A stretch of 64,000 nucleotides of DNA from Arthrobacter sp. MMS18-M83 (GTDB lineage Bacteria; Actinomycetota; Actinomycetes; Actinomycetales; Micrococcaceae). Below the pieces are notes generated by a model. It saw only the letters and a list, made by a program, of their open reading frames with translations. It did not search any database and was not told where the DNA came from. The position numbers and the translations under genes are program-made. Shown in pieces: positions 24,178-31,772 of this stretch. The DNA is taken from the NCBI RefSeq assembly GCF_026683955.1, contig NZ_CP113343.1, positions 2,356,001 to 2,420,000 of the forward strand, in the 5' to 3' direction. Every line of letters starts with the position of its first letter. Within the stretch, counting starts at the first letter, position 1.

Positions 24178-25451
24178 GCGCGGGACATTTCGGGAGAGCC
24201 GATGCAGGAAGCAGGCACCGACACCACGCCGGTACGTTGAAGCTTGTTCCACCGTGCAGGGCTTCCCCTGAGTTCCTTGCCCACGGCACTGGCTAGCGCC
24301 AGCCCTACAAAGACCGAGTAGAGCGGCCACAACGGCAAGGTCCACACATATCGCAGATCGCGCCAGGAACGGTTCAGGCCAAGGGAGATGACAATCAGCA
24401 CCAAGGAAACGAAGAGTCCCAGCCAACCTAGGATGGCGAGCACCTCGCCCGGCACGGGACCATGGCCAACCAGATACAAATACGGCAGCACCGCCAGCAC
24501 CAGGAGCTGCAGGATCGGGATGATCACCATGGTGACGGTGTTGAACACCAGGAACGCGCCGAAGGACCCGTAGCGGAGGTTTCCCACCATGCCCAAGTGG
24601 ATCCGGAGGGTCTGCAGGAGTCCCCGGGACCATCGGACCCTTTGCCGCCACAGCCCGCGGACGGTGGATGGAGATTCGGCATAGACCAAGGCCTTGGGCT
24701 GGAAACAAACCCGGTAGCCGGCTTTGTAGACACGCCACGTCAGCTCGAGGTCCTCGCCGAGCGAATCTTCGTGGAATCCACCCACGCTCTGGACCAATTC
24801 ACGACGGAAGGCTCCCATGTTGCCGGACACGATGGGCAGGCAATGCAGGAGGGACAATGCCCTGCGCACAAGTCCTGTCCCCACGTGGCTCAGGACGGCC
24901 AGCATGCGGGTCTGTACACGGTTCAGGTTGACCGGCCTGTCGTCGCCGCACACCGCACCGACGTCCGGGTGGTCGAATGCCTGGAGCATGTGCCGAAGGG
25001 TGTCCGGTGCGAAGATCCCGTCGGCATCGACAAACATCAGGACGTCGCCGTGGGACAAGGCGATCCCGCGGTTCAACGCCGCGCCCTTCCCAGCGTTGGC
25101 CTGCGTGACAGAGCGGACCCTGTCATGCTCGGCAGCGAGAGCGGCCATGATGGCGGCCGTCTCGTCCGTGGAACCGTCATCCACCAGAATCACTTCAAAC
25201 CTGCGGTACCGGCTGGCCAAGATGGACTCCACGCACTTGGTGATCACAACGGCCTCGTTATAGCCCGGGACGATCACAGACACGAGCGGTTTCTCGTCGA
25301 GCATGGTCAGCCTGTCCCTGGAAGCCCGATCGCGGTAGCGCCAATTGAAAAACATGGCCAGCGGAACATAGGCGATCTTGACTGCTCCGAAGCCTAGGAT
25401 GATCAGGCCGCTGATCCGGACGAACTCCAGCAAGAACTCAAGGAAGGTCAC
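24174..25451 (-). CDS. Processive GT2 glycosyltransferase (PgaC/hyaluronan-synthase-like)
   Basis: This 425-residue membrane synthase starts at GTG 25451 directly after the TGA of the ATP-grasp gene. It has an N-terminal membrane helix (~10-30), a GT-A domain with DDGSTD (91-96), DAD (142-144), GED (232-234), the processive-synthase motif QRVRW (270-274), and three to four C-terminal helices. These motifs place it with cellulose, chitin, hyaluronan and PNAG synthases, which polymerise a UDP-sugar and extrude the chain. Its neighbours are a deacetylase, an ATP-grasp ligase and a glycosidase-like lipoprotein, so the product is probably an amino-sugar exopolysaccharide. Substrate is inferred only from the deacetylase. 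Confidence 0.85.
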   Translation of the reverse strand: MTFLEFLLEFVRISGLIILGFGAVKIAYVPLAMFFNWRYRDRASRDRLTMLDEKPLVSVIVPGYNEAVVITKCVESILASRYRRFEVILVDDGSTDETAAIMAALAAEHDRVRSVTQANAGKGAALNRGIALSHGDVLMFVDADGIFAPDTLRHMLQAFDHPDVGAVCGDDRPVNLNRVQTRMLAVLSHVGTGLVRRALSLLHCLPIVSGNMGAFRRELVQSVGGFHEDSLGEDLELTWRVYKAGYRVCFQPKALVYAESPSTVRGLWRQRVRWSRGLLQTLRIHLGMVGNLRYGSFGAFLVFNTVTMVIIPILQLLVLAVLPYLYLVGHGPVPGEVLAILGWLGLFVSLVLIVISLGLNRSWRDLRYVWTLPLWPLYSVFVGLALASAVGKELRGSPARWNKLQRTGVVSVPASCIGSPEMSRA

Positions 25452-26357
25452 TCAGACCATCCCTGCAATCGCGCTGTCGCGCAACTTGCGCAGGACTCCA
25501 TCAACCAATTCGGGAGCCTGCGCGCTGTTGGCTCCGAATCTGGCGTTCACCTCAAGGATCACTGGGGTGCCGTCCGGCATCCGCCTGATGTCGACGTCGG
25601 CGGGTCCGGTCAGTCCCAGGACCCCGACGGCGGCAACAGCGAGGGCCGCAACATCTCCGGCTACCGGGGGCTCCACCCTTTTGACCGAGACGGCGTTGCC
25701 GACCCGCCCTTCTTTGAGCTCGGTCTTTTCAAGAACCACCACGACGTCGTCCGGGTCCCGGTCCGGTCCGTGCCGCAAAACCACCGGCGCGTACTCGGTA
25801 CCGGGTGCGAAACGCTGAACGATCAGTAAGCGGTCCAGCTCGTCCCAATGTCCGGCGTCGGGAGCGTGTTCAACAAGCTGCACTCCCCTGCCGCCGCGGG
25901 AAACGCGCGGCTTGATCACTATTGAACCGCCCAAGCGGTCCATTGCGTCCTGTGCCGAGACGAAATCCACAGGGAGCCCGAATTCCGGAACGCTGATTCC
26001 GGCAGCCTTGAGCGCCGTCATGGTCAGGAATTTGTCATTCGCTGTGTGGACCGCCAAGCGCGGAGCGATCAACACCTCGACCCCGGCGCCGAACAGGGCT
26101 CGGGCCTCGGACACCTGGGGAAGTTCGTCGCTTACCGTAGGCACCACGAGGTCGACGCCCCGTTTCATTGCCAGATGGCAGAGGGTCTGCACGAAGTCCG
26201 GGGAACTGGCCGCGGGCACTACGAGCGTGTCGCTCGCCAAACCCGGGCGGACCGCTTCCATGTCCACACCCAGGACATAGTGTCCGCGTTCCATCAATTG
26301 CTTTGCCAGCGAGGACCCGGCCGGCCCGCCTACGCCGGTCACCAGAATCCTGGCCAT
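25452..26357 (-). CDS. ATP-grasp ligase (carbamoyl-phosphate-synthase-like)
   Basis: This 301-residue enzyme starts at ATG 26357, overlapping the deacetylase stop as TGATG. A Rossmann-like pre-ATP domain opens with ILVTGVGGPAGSSLAKQLMERGHYVLGVD. The ATP-grasp core follows: NDKFLT, IVIKPRVSRGGRGVQLVE, the acidic strand DVDIRRM, and VILEVNARFGANS with the metal ligands. ATP-grasp enzymes join a carboxylate (as acyl phosphate) to an amine or thiol. The partner substrates are not evident; within this operon the amine could be one exposed by the deacetylase (inference). It is not a carbamoyl-phosphate synthase, being a single short unit. Confidence 0.83.
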   Translation of the reverse strand: MARILVTGVGGPAGSSLAKQLMERGHYVLGVDMEAVRPGLASDTLVVPAASSPDFVQTLCHLAMKRGVDLVVPTVSDELPQVSEARALFGAGVEVLIAPRLAVHTANDKFLTMTALKAAGISVPEFGLPVDFVSAQDAMDRLGGSIVIKPRVSRGGRGVQLVEHAPDAGHWDELDRLLIVQRFAPGTEYAPVVLRHGPDRDPDDVVVVLEKTELKEGRVGNAVSVKRVEPPVAGDVAALAVAAVGVLGLTGPADVDIRRMPDGTPVILEVNARFGANSAQAPELVDGVLRKLRDSAIAGMV

Positions 26358-27271
26358 CAGAATTCCCCCACGGCCGAGCCGAGCAGGCGCACGGGCTCAA
26401 AACCCTCGGCATAGGAGGTCTTGACCTGGGAGCCGCGGAAGGCCGCGAGACTGCGGACCCGTTCTGCGCTCATATATGGTTTGCCCTTCTGGTTCCGGTG
26501 CATGGCCACTGCATGGATCTTGACGTCCACATAGCCTTCGATATCCACGAACACGCTCGGGTTGAAATGCCGGGTGGACGACGGACTTTCAAAGCACAGG
26601 ATGGAGGAATGCTGGCGCGCCGCCCGCATGGTGGCAGCATGGACGGCTTGATGGTCCTGGTGGTAGTCATTCCCGGAATGCGTAATGACGACGTCCGGCC
26701 GGAAGGTGTTCATCAAGTTTTCAATGACCTGGACCATTTCCTGCCCGTGATCTGACAGGCTCGTGTCCCGGAAGTCATGGACCTGAACCTCGGAAGCCCC
26801 CATGAAATCCGAGCCCGTGGCCGCCTCCGCCACCCGGACCGCACTATCGCCGCCCCTGCCCCCAGTGCTCATCACCACGGTCCGTACCTCATGGCCCGCG
26901 TCCACCAGCTTCGCCAGCGTGGCTCCGCACGCCAACTCCAGGTCATCCGGGTGCGCGCCGATCGCCAGGACCTTCCTGCGCTGCGTCGCCAGCGTGTGGT
27001 CGATCCGCAGGGTCGGGGCCACCAGCGCACCAATCACCACCCCGGTTCCAGCCAGAAGAACCACTACCTGCAGCCACGCCTGCTGGTCCGGGAAAAGACA
27101 GCACAACACCAAGGCCCCAATCATCCCGACGCCGAGAGCCGCCGTCGTTCTCCTCAAACGGTGAGGTGTCCTGAACTTGCGGATGAACCACTGCTGGCCC
27201 GCCGGAACCATCGCCCAATACACCGCGGCCGCGCCGACAAACACAGCAACGGCGAACAACGTTGCCTTCAT
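26357..27271 (-). CDS. Membrane-anchored PIG-L family deacetylase
   Basis: This 304-residue protein starts at ATG 27271 behind AGGGGAGAA. Three N-terminal hydrophobic stretches (~3-21, 45-60 and 66-85) precede a PIG-L/LmbE domain. The zinc motif AHPDD (106-110) and the second motif HQDHQAVH (204-211) are intact. Family members remove acetyl groups from GlcNAc-containing substrates (GlcNAc-PI, mycothiol or bacillithiol precursors, glycopeptides). The membrane anchor distinguishes it from the cytosolic mycothiol enzyme MshB. It is the first gene of a four-gene, overlap-coupled operon, so it likely acts on the amino sugars of the GT2 product or a lipid-linked precursor. Confidence 0.85.
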   Translation of the reverse strand: MKATLFAVAVFVGAAAVYWAMVPAGQQWFIRKFRTPHRLRRTTAALGVGMIGALVLCCLFPDQQAWLQVVVLLAGTGVVIGALVAPTLRIDHTLATQRRKVLAIGAHPDDLELACGATLAKLVDAGHEVRTVVMSTGGRGGDSAVRVAEAATGSDFMGASEVQVHDFRDTSLSDHGQEMVQVIENLMNTFRPDVVITHSGNDYHQDHQAVHAATMRAARQHSSILCFESPSSTRHFNPSVFVDIEGYVDVKIHAVAMHRNQKGKPYMSAERVRSLAAFRGSQVKTSYAEGFEPVRLLGSAVGEF

Positions 27272-27392
27272 TTCTCCCCTAAAAAATGCTTAGTGCCTAC
27301 TACCCGCCTTCGGGCACTGCCGATGAATGAGTGAGCCGGATAGGCACTTCATGACGCCGTAGGCGTGGGGAATTTCGAGACCGGTACGTCCA

Positions 27393-29018
27393 TCAGAAGT
27401 CGTAGTAGAAGGTGTTCGTTTCAATCCCTGTTCCACTCAAGCCATACGTCAAGGTGTGGCTATGCCAGTAGTGCGGGACGGCGACGTTGAAGGTGAACTT
27501 CAATTCGCCAGGCTGCACCGAATTCGTGGCGCAACTGATGCTGGAAGGATCCAACGGCTTTGGCGAGCAGGTCCAGCCCGCGGGAGTGGTAACGGAACTG
27601 CTCGAAATTGAGCCACGCCTGTTGAGTGAAAAGTCGGCGGTGGCCTTCCCGAGTCCACTCCCAGGCGACAGGGTGAAGACTGGTTCCAGCGTTGCCGTCG
27701 TGGGGTCCACACCCGAATCTGTGCGGCTCGCGGTACCGGTGACTTTCGCTCGATTCGGCGTGCGCGTGGGCGTCGGACGGGGCGACGGCGTCGGCGTCGA
27801 GGTTCGCGACGGCGTCGGCGAGGGGGTCGACGTCGGCACGGAAGTGGGTGCGGGCGTGGCGGACCGCGCGGGCACTGGCGCCGGAGTCGGTAACGCGAAG
27901 GGGGGCTCAGCGACCACCGGCGGCTCCGGAGCGCTCGGCCACGCCGGAAGCAGCGGCGGCTCTGGCGACGCAGAGACGACGGGCGCGGGCGCCTCGGGCT
28001 GTGCCGGCGTCGACGTCGGCCGGGGCGGCTGCGTGGTTCGTACCTCGGCATCCTGATACGCCCGTGGTGCCGGCTGGCCGGTCAGGACCTCGACGATGCC
28101 GAGGGCGCCGACCACCAGCCCCACCGCGAGCGCGGCCAAAATCGACATCACCAAGGGCTGCGAGATCCCGGCGACCCCGGAAGCCGCGGGGGCCGCAGGT
28201 AGGTGGCCCGCAACTCCCAGCCCTGAGGCTTTCCCTCCCCAGGCGGCCAATGGGACACCTGTGATCAAGGGCAGGAGCACGGCCCGCATAGTTCCCTGGA
28301 CGTCCTTGAGGTCCAGCAGCACCGCCGTGCATTTGGCGCAGCCATCAAGATGGTCCCGTACTTTCGCCTCGGCCGATTTGGGCAGACCACCGCGAACATA
28401 GGTTCCCAACTGGGAGACGAATTCCGTGCAGGCGCCCTCCGGAGTCTCGCTGACATGCATCTGCAGATACTGGCGCCGAAGCCCTTCCCGCGCCCGCAAG
28501 CCAAGCGCGGAGACGGCATTGGGCGAGAGCCCCAGGATCGGAGCGACGGCAGCGGGTTTCATCCGTTCCACGTCCAAGTACCACAATGCCGCCTGCCACC
28601 GTTCCGGTAACGAGCGGAACGCGCGGGCCACCGTTTGTGATTCGAAGGCCTGGATCGCGGGATCGTCCGGCGTCATTTTGTGGTCAAGGACCGTCTCATC
28701 GCTGGTTGGCAGCGTGCGGCCGGCTTTGCGGTTCTTGTGGTGGGAAAGCCGGGTCACCGCCGACAACAAGTACGCACGGAAGAAATGTTCGGGCCCTTTG
28801 CCCGCCACCAGGCTCTGCAGAACGGACTGGAATGCTTCAGCAACAACGTCGTCGGCGTCGCTGAGGTTGTCAACGTTCCTGCGCGCCACAGTGGAGGCAA
28901 TGGAGACGTGCCGAGCGTACAGCCCGTCATAGGCATCCAGGTCCCCGCTACGGACCATGGCGATGAGTTGACCGTCGCTGGCAGCGTCGGCCGTTGAAGA
29001 GGTAGTACTAGGAGCCAT
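27393..29018 (-). CDS. ECF sigma factor fused to zinc-finger, membrane helix and extracellular domain
   Basis: This is a 541-residue fusion; ATG 29018 follows GGGGAAG by about seven bases. Residues ~17-90 are sigma region 2 (DADDVVAEAFQSVLQSL) and ~125-185 region 4 (RSLPERWQAALWYLDVERMKPAAVAPILGLSPNAVSA, in pieces). A zf-HC2 anti-sigma-like finger uses C197, H223, C227 and C230. A membrane helix spans ~289-311, then a Pro/Thr/Ser-rich stalk (~320-425) and a beta-rich outer domain (~435-541). Sigma factor and its control module are therefore in one membrane-bound chain, resembling ECF groups with long C-terminal extensions. It sits between the exopolysaccharide operon and a divergent anchored adhesin, its probable targets. 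Confidence 0.85.
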   Translation of the reverse strand: MAPSTTSSTADAASDGQLIAMVRSGDLDAYDGLYARHVSIASTVARRNVDNLSDADDVVAEAFQSVLQSLVAGKGPEHFFRAYLLSAVTRLSHHKNRKAGRTLPTSDETVLDHKMTPDDPAIQAFESQTVARAFRSLPERWQAALWYLDVERMKPAAVAPILGLSPNAVSALGLRAREGLRRQYLQMHVSETPEGACTEFVSQLGTYVRGGLPKSAEAKVRDHLDGCAKCTAVLLDLKDVQGTMRAVLLPLITGVPLAAWGGKASGLGVAGHLPAAPAASGVAGISQPLVMSILAALAVGLVVGALGIVEVLTGQPAPRAYQDAEVRTTQPPRPTSTPAQPEAPAPVVSASPEPPLLPAWPSAPEPPVVAEPPFALPTPAPVPARSATPAPTSVPTSTPSPTPSRTSTPTPSPRPTPTRTPNRAKVTGTASRTDSGVDPTTATLEPVFTLSPGSGLGKATADFSLNRRGSISSSSVTTPAGWTCSPKPLDPSSISCATNSVQPGELKFTFNVAVPHYWHSHTLTYGLSGTGIETNTFYYDF

Positions 29019-29216
29019 TAATGGCTTCCCCAAAAGCGTAGAAATTCCTGACCATATACACACAGTGGCCGGAGCCCACCAGTCATGACGCGGCTTTGGA
29101 ATCTATTCTTCCGGGGATTTCCGGTCCACCGGGATCCGTCGGCCCGCGTCACGAAAGGGTAGGCCGTTCCACTGAACCTTCAGCGACCCAATCCAGGGGG
29201 AATCGAAAGGACTCGC

Positions 29217-30539
29217 ATGAGGAACCATATCCATCACAAGAACGCGGCCAAGAATACGGAGTTTCCCAGGGCTTTGCCCGCAGCTTCGCCAGCGGCGCTG
29301 CTGGCGGCTTTGCTCGGAGCCTTGCTCGCCGCCGTCGGGTTCTTTTGGCCTGTCCAGGCGGCCCAAGCCGCCGTTGTTCCGAACGCGATAACCTCCATCA
29401 GCACAACTTCGACCGTTGGCGACCAATGGTCGCAGGTGGACTTCACGTGCCGGTGGGCGGTCCCGGATGGGTCCCAGCCGGGCGACACCTTCACCCTGCA
29501 GCTTCCACCGCAATTGCGTTGGTTCGGTCAAACCGACTTCGACCTGAAGAACCCTGCAGGGGAGACCGTAGCCACAGCCCATGCATCCGACTCCGGGCTG
29601 GTTGTCTTCACACTGGGCAGCTTCGTCGCTTCGCACCAGGGAATCGGAGGCACCTGCAGTTTCAGCACCCTCTACACGGAGAAACCGACGTCGGGAGGGA
29701 CAACCCAACTTGATTTCCAAGTTGGCTCCACGGTTATCCGCGTTCCCGTGACTATCGACCAGCCGTGCCAACAAGATTGCGCTCCCAAACCGCCCGCTAC
29801 CCCGGAAAAAGGCATGTGGTGGTCGGACACGGCCCAGACGGAATTGAAGTCCGTCTTCCATTTGCCAGCCACTACCTTGCCAACGAGCGACGTCACCATC
29901 ACCGACACGCCTGGGCCGGGCACCCAGATCGATTGCAGCCAAATCGTTCCGCGCGTGGGCACGGCCTTGGACCAAGACGGCAACATTGCAACTCCGAGCG
30001 ATGAGGCCTCCTACCCTGCCGTGATCGCGTGCACGCCCTCGCTGTTGACCGTCACGTGGACGGGCCTGCCGAAGGGTGAACTGGTGCAACTCTTTGTCGT
30101 CACAAAGGTCACCGACGCAAACCTTGATGCCTACACAAACTCGGGCCACGTCACCGTTGCGGGGAAGGAGACGCCCGTGATGGTTGAAGTCCGCCGAACC
30201 AGCGCCACTGGAACGGGGAATGGATCTGCGGTGCCCTCGCCGACGCCCACCGTTGCCAGCCCCACACCCACCCGCGACGGGGCCACCGAGCAAGCGACTC
30301 CCCCGCCCACCGAAACTCCGACCACCGAAACTCCGACCACCGGGACTCCTGCTCCGAGCACCGCTCCAGTGGCCAGCCCGCCCGAAACACCAGCCCAGCC
30401 GCAGCCAACAGCCGCGCCACTGGCATATACCGGCGCTGGCGGCACGGCAGTCATCCCAATGGCGGTCATGCTCCTGGCCGCCGGAACGGTGCTTGCCTTG
30501 CTTGGGATGAGGAGATCAGCGAAGCGGCGGGCCCACTGA
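29217..30539 (+). CDS. LAxTG cell-wall-anchored adhesin-like protein
   Basis: This is a 440-residue surface protein starting at ATG 29217 after GAAAGGA. A long signal peptide ends near AAQAA (~residue 50). Residues ~55-320 form two beta-sandwich modules with adhesin-like content (FTCRWAVPDGSQPGDTFTLQLPP, ATAHASDSGLVVFTLGSF; then VTITDTPGPGTQIDCS, LLTVTWTGLPKG), as in collagen-binding or Sdr-type proteins. A Pro/Thr-rich wall-spanning region (~325-400) precedes LAYTG (402-406), a hydrophobic helix and an RRSAKRR tail: a class E sortase signal. Divergent from the membrane-bound sigma factor gene across about 200 bases, suggesting co-control. Confidence 0.87.
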   Translation: MRNHIHHKNAAKNTEFPRALPAASPAALLAALLGALLAAVGFFWPVQAAQAAVVPNAITSISTTSTVGDQWSQVDFTCRWAVPDGSQPGDTFTLQLPPQLRWFGQTDFDLKNPAGETVATAHASDSGLVVFTLGSFVASHQGIGGTCSFSTLYTEKPTSGGTTQLDFQVGSTVIRVPVTIDQPCQQDCAPKPPATPEKGMWWSDTAQTELKSVFHLPATTLPTSDVTITDTPGPGTQIDCSQIVPRVGTALDQDGNIATPSDEASYPAVIACTPSLLTVTWTGLPKGELVQLFVVTKVTDANLDAYTNSGHVTVAGKETPVMVEVRRTSATGTGNGSAVPSPTPTVASPTPTRDGATEQATPPPTETPTTETPTTGTPAPSTAPVASPPETPAQPQPTAAPLAYTGAGGTAVIPMAVMLLAAGTVLALLGMRRSAKRRAH

Positions 30540-30568
30540 GCTGTCCGCGCTCGCGTGCCTTGCCCGCA

Positions 30569-30628
30569 CCCAACTGACCAGCAATTGTTGTCGTTTTCAG
30601 GGCTGTAAACGACAACGACTGCGGGGGC
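30569..30628. repeat. CCCAACT hairpin repeat, copy 3 (degenerate)
   Basis: The left arm CCCAACTGACCAGCAATTG and the inner TTGTCGTTTTCAG / CTGTAAACGACAA arms are recognisable. The outer right arm has decayed to GACTGCGGGGGCCC. It lies just after the adhesin stop and could act as its terminator. The rest of the 30540-30759 gap shows no gene. Confidence 0.7.
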
Positions 30629-30759
30629 CCACGCCGCCAGGGTTCCCTGGCCGAGCTCGCGAGGCGAGGGTGGCGGTGGGGACAGTTGGGTTCCGGGAAT
30701 GGCGGCGGCAGGTGCATGGTTAATCCAACGACCACACCGCCTGAACCGCTGGAGGAACC

Positions 30760-31596
30760 ATGAGCACAACAGCCCCCTCACCCGATGCCCAGCTGGAACG
30801 TTGGCAGCGTTTCCGCAACGGCCGCAACGCTGCCCTCGCGGCGGAACACGGCTGGCTGACGCTCACCTCCTTCCAGTGGCTCGAATCCGCACCCGCCGCC
30901 GTCGAACTCGTCCCGGGACTCTGGTCAACCGACGGTACGACGGCGACCCTCACCGCGAGCGCGGCCGATGGACTCACGCTCGTGGAGACGGGAGCTCCCG
31001 TGGACGGCACGATTTCGGCCACCCTCCAGGATGAGGAATCACTCATGTGGGTGCAATTCGGCGGCGCGGACGGCACCCAGGTGCTGGTGGAACTCGCCAT
31101 GCGCGCGGACAAGTACGCCATCCGAACCAGGGACGACTCCTCGCCGGTACTGACGGAATTCGAGGCCGTTCCCACCTATGAATACAATCCGGACTGGGTG
31201 CTTGAGGGTCGTTTCGAGGCCTACCCGGAGCCCGTGGATGTACCGATCGGGACGGCCAATCCTTTGGTGGACGGGGTGCACCGCTCCGTGGGCGAGATCG
31301 TTTTCCGTGCCCCGGGACTTCCCCACGAGATCCGCCTGCATGCTGAAGCCGAGAAGCTCGGCGCCCTCAACGTGACGTTCCACGACGAAACGAACGGCAA
31401 CACCACGGACGAATGGCGCAAACTGGCCGTCTCACGCCCCCGGCACGATGGCTCAGTGGTGCTGGACTTCAACCGCGCCATCAACTACCCCAGCGCCTTC
31501 ACCCCGTATGGCACGTGCCCCATGCCGGTGGCAGGAAACTCGATCGACGTGGCGGTGGAGGCCGGGGAGAAACTGCCGACCGGGCGGATCGTCTAA
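30760..31596 (+). CDS. DUF1684 family protein
   Basis: This is a 278-residue soluble protein starting at ATG 30760, preceded by GGAGG. It matches DUF1684 along its length: RWQRFRNGRNAALAAEHGWLTLTSFQWL at the start, the internal ADKYAIRTRDDSSPVLTEF, a PTYEYNPDWVLEGRFEAYPEP segment and the conserved C-terminal VVLDFNRAINYPSAFTPYGTCPMP. The family is all-beta and widespread in actinobacteria, with no assigned activity. The stop lies inside the first unit of a 14-base tandem repeat. Confidence 0.83.
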   Translation: MSTTAPSPDAQLERWQRFRNGRNAALAAEHGWLTLTSFQWLESAPAAVELVPGLWSTDGTTATLTASAADGLTLVETGAPVDGTISATLQDEESLMWVQFGGADGTQVLVELAMRADKYAIRTRDDSSPVLTEFEAVPTYEYNPDWVLEGRFEAYPEPVDVPIGTANPLVDGVHRSVGEIVFRAPGLPHEIRLHAEAEKLGALNVTFHDETNGNTTDEWRKLAVSRPRHDGSVVLDFNRAINYPSAFTPYGTCPMPVAGNSIDVAVEAGEKLPTGRIV

Positions 31597-31654
31597 ACAC
31601 GATCGTCTAAACACAGTCTTCTAAACACAGTCGCCTGAACACGGTCGTCCGAAG
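31588..31654. repeat. 14-bp tandem repeat before a LacI-controlled promoter
   Basis: GTCTAAACAC begins at 31591 and 31605, TTCTAAACAC at 31619, GCCTGAACAC at 31633 and GTCCGAAG at 31647: an exact 14-base period over five units, decaying rightward. The first unit contains the TAA stop of the DUF1684 gene. The array ends 8 bases before the putative -35 box of the downstream oxidoreductase gene. Confidence 0.8.
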
Positions 31655-31661
31655 CGACGGC

Positions 31662-31712
31662 GTTACATCTCCCATATGACAAGGTACACTCTTCTTGGAA
31701 AGCGCTTACCAA
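31662..31712 (+). promoter_or_regulatory. Promoter with LacI-type operator, unit 1
   Basis: GTTACA (31662-31667), a 17-base spacer and TACACT (31685-31690) form a plausible promoter. The near-palindrome TTGGAAAGCGCTTACCAA (31695-31712) covers the expected start site. The same operator type occurs at 37183, 37232, 38479 and 38498, beside the LacI gene and transporter, so the same regulator probably acts here. The promoter call is a visual match only. Confidence 0.65.
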
Positions 31713-31772
31713 GCGCCCTTGAAACGACACCGACGTCAGCAACCCCGCCCCCGGGGACAGATGAGGAGAGCC

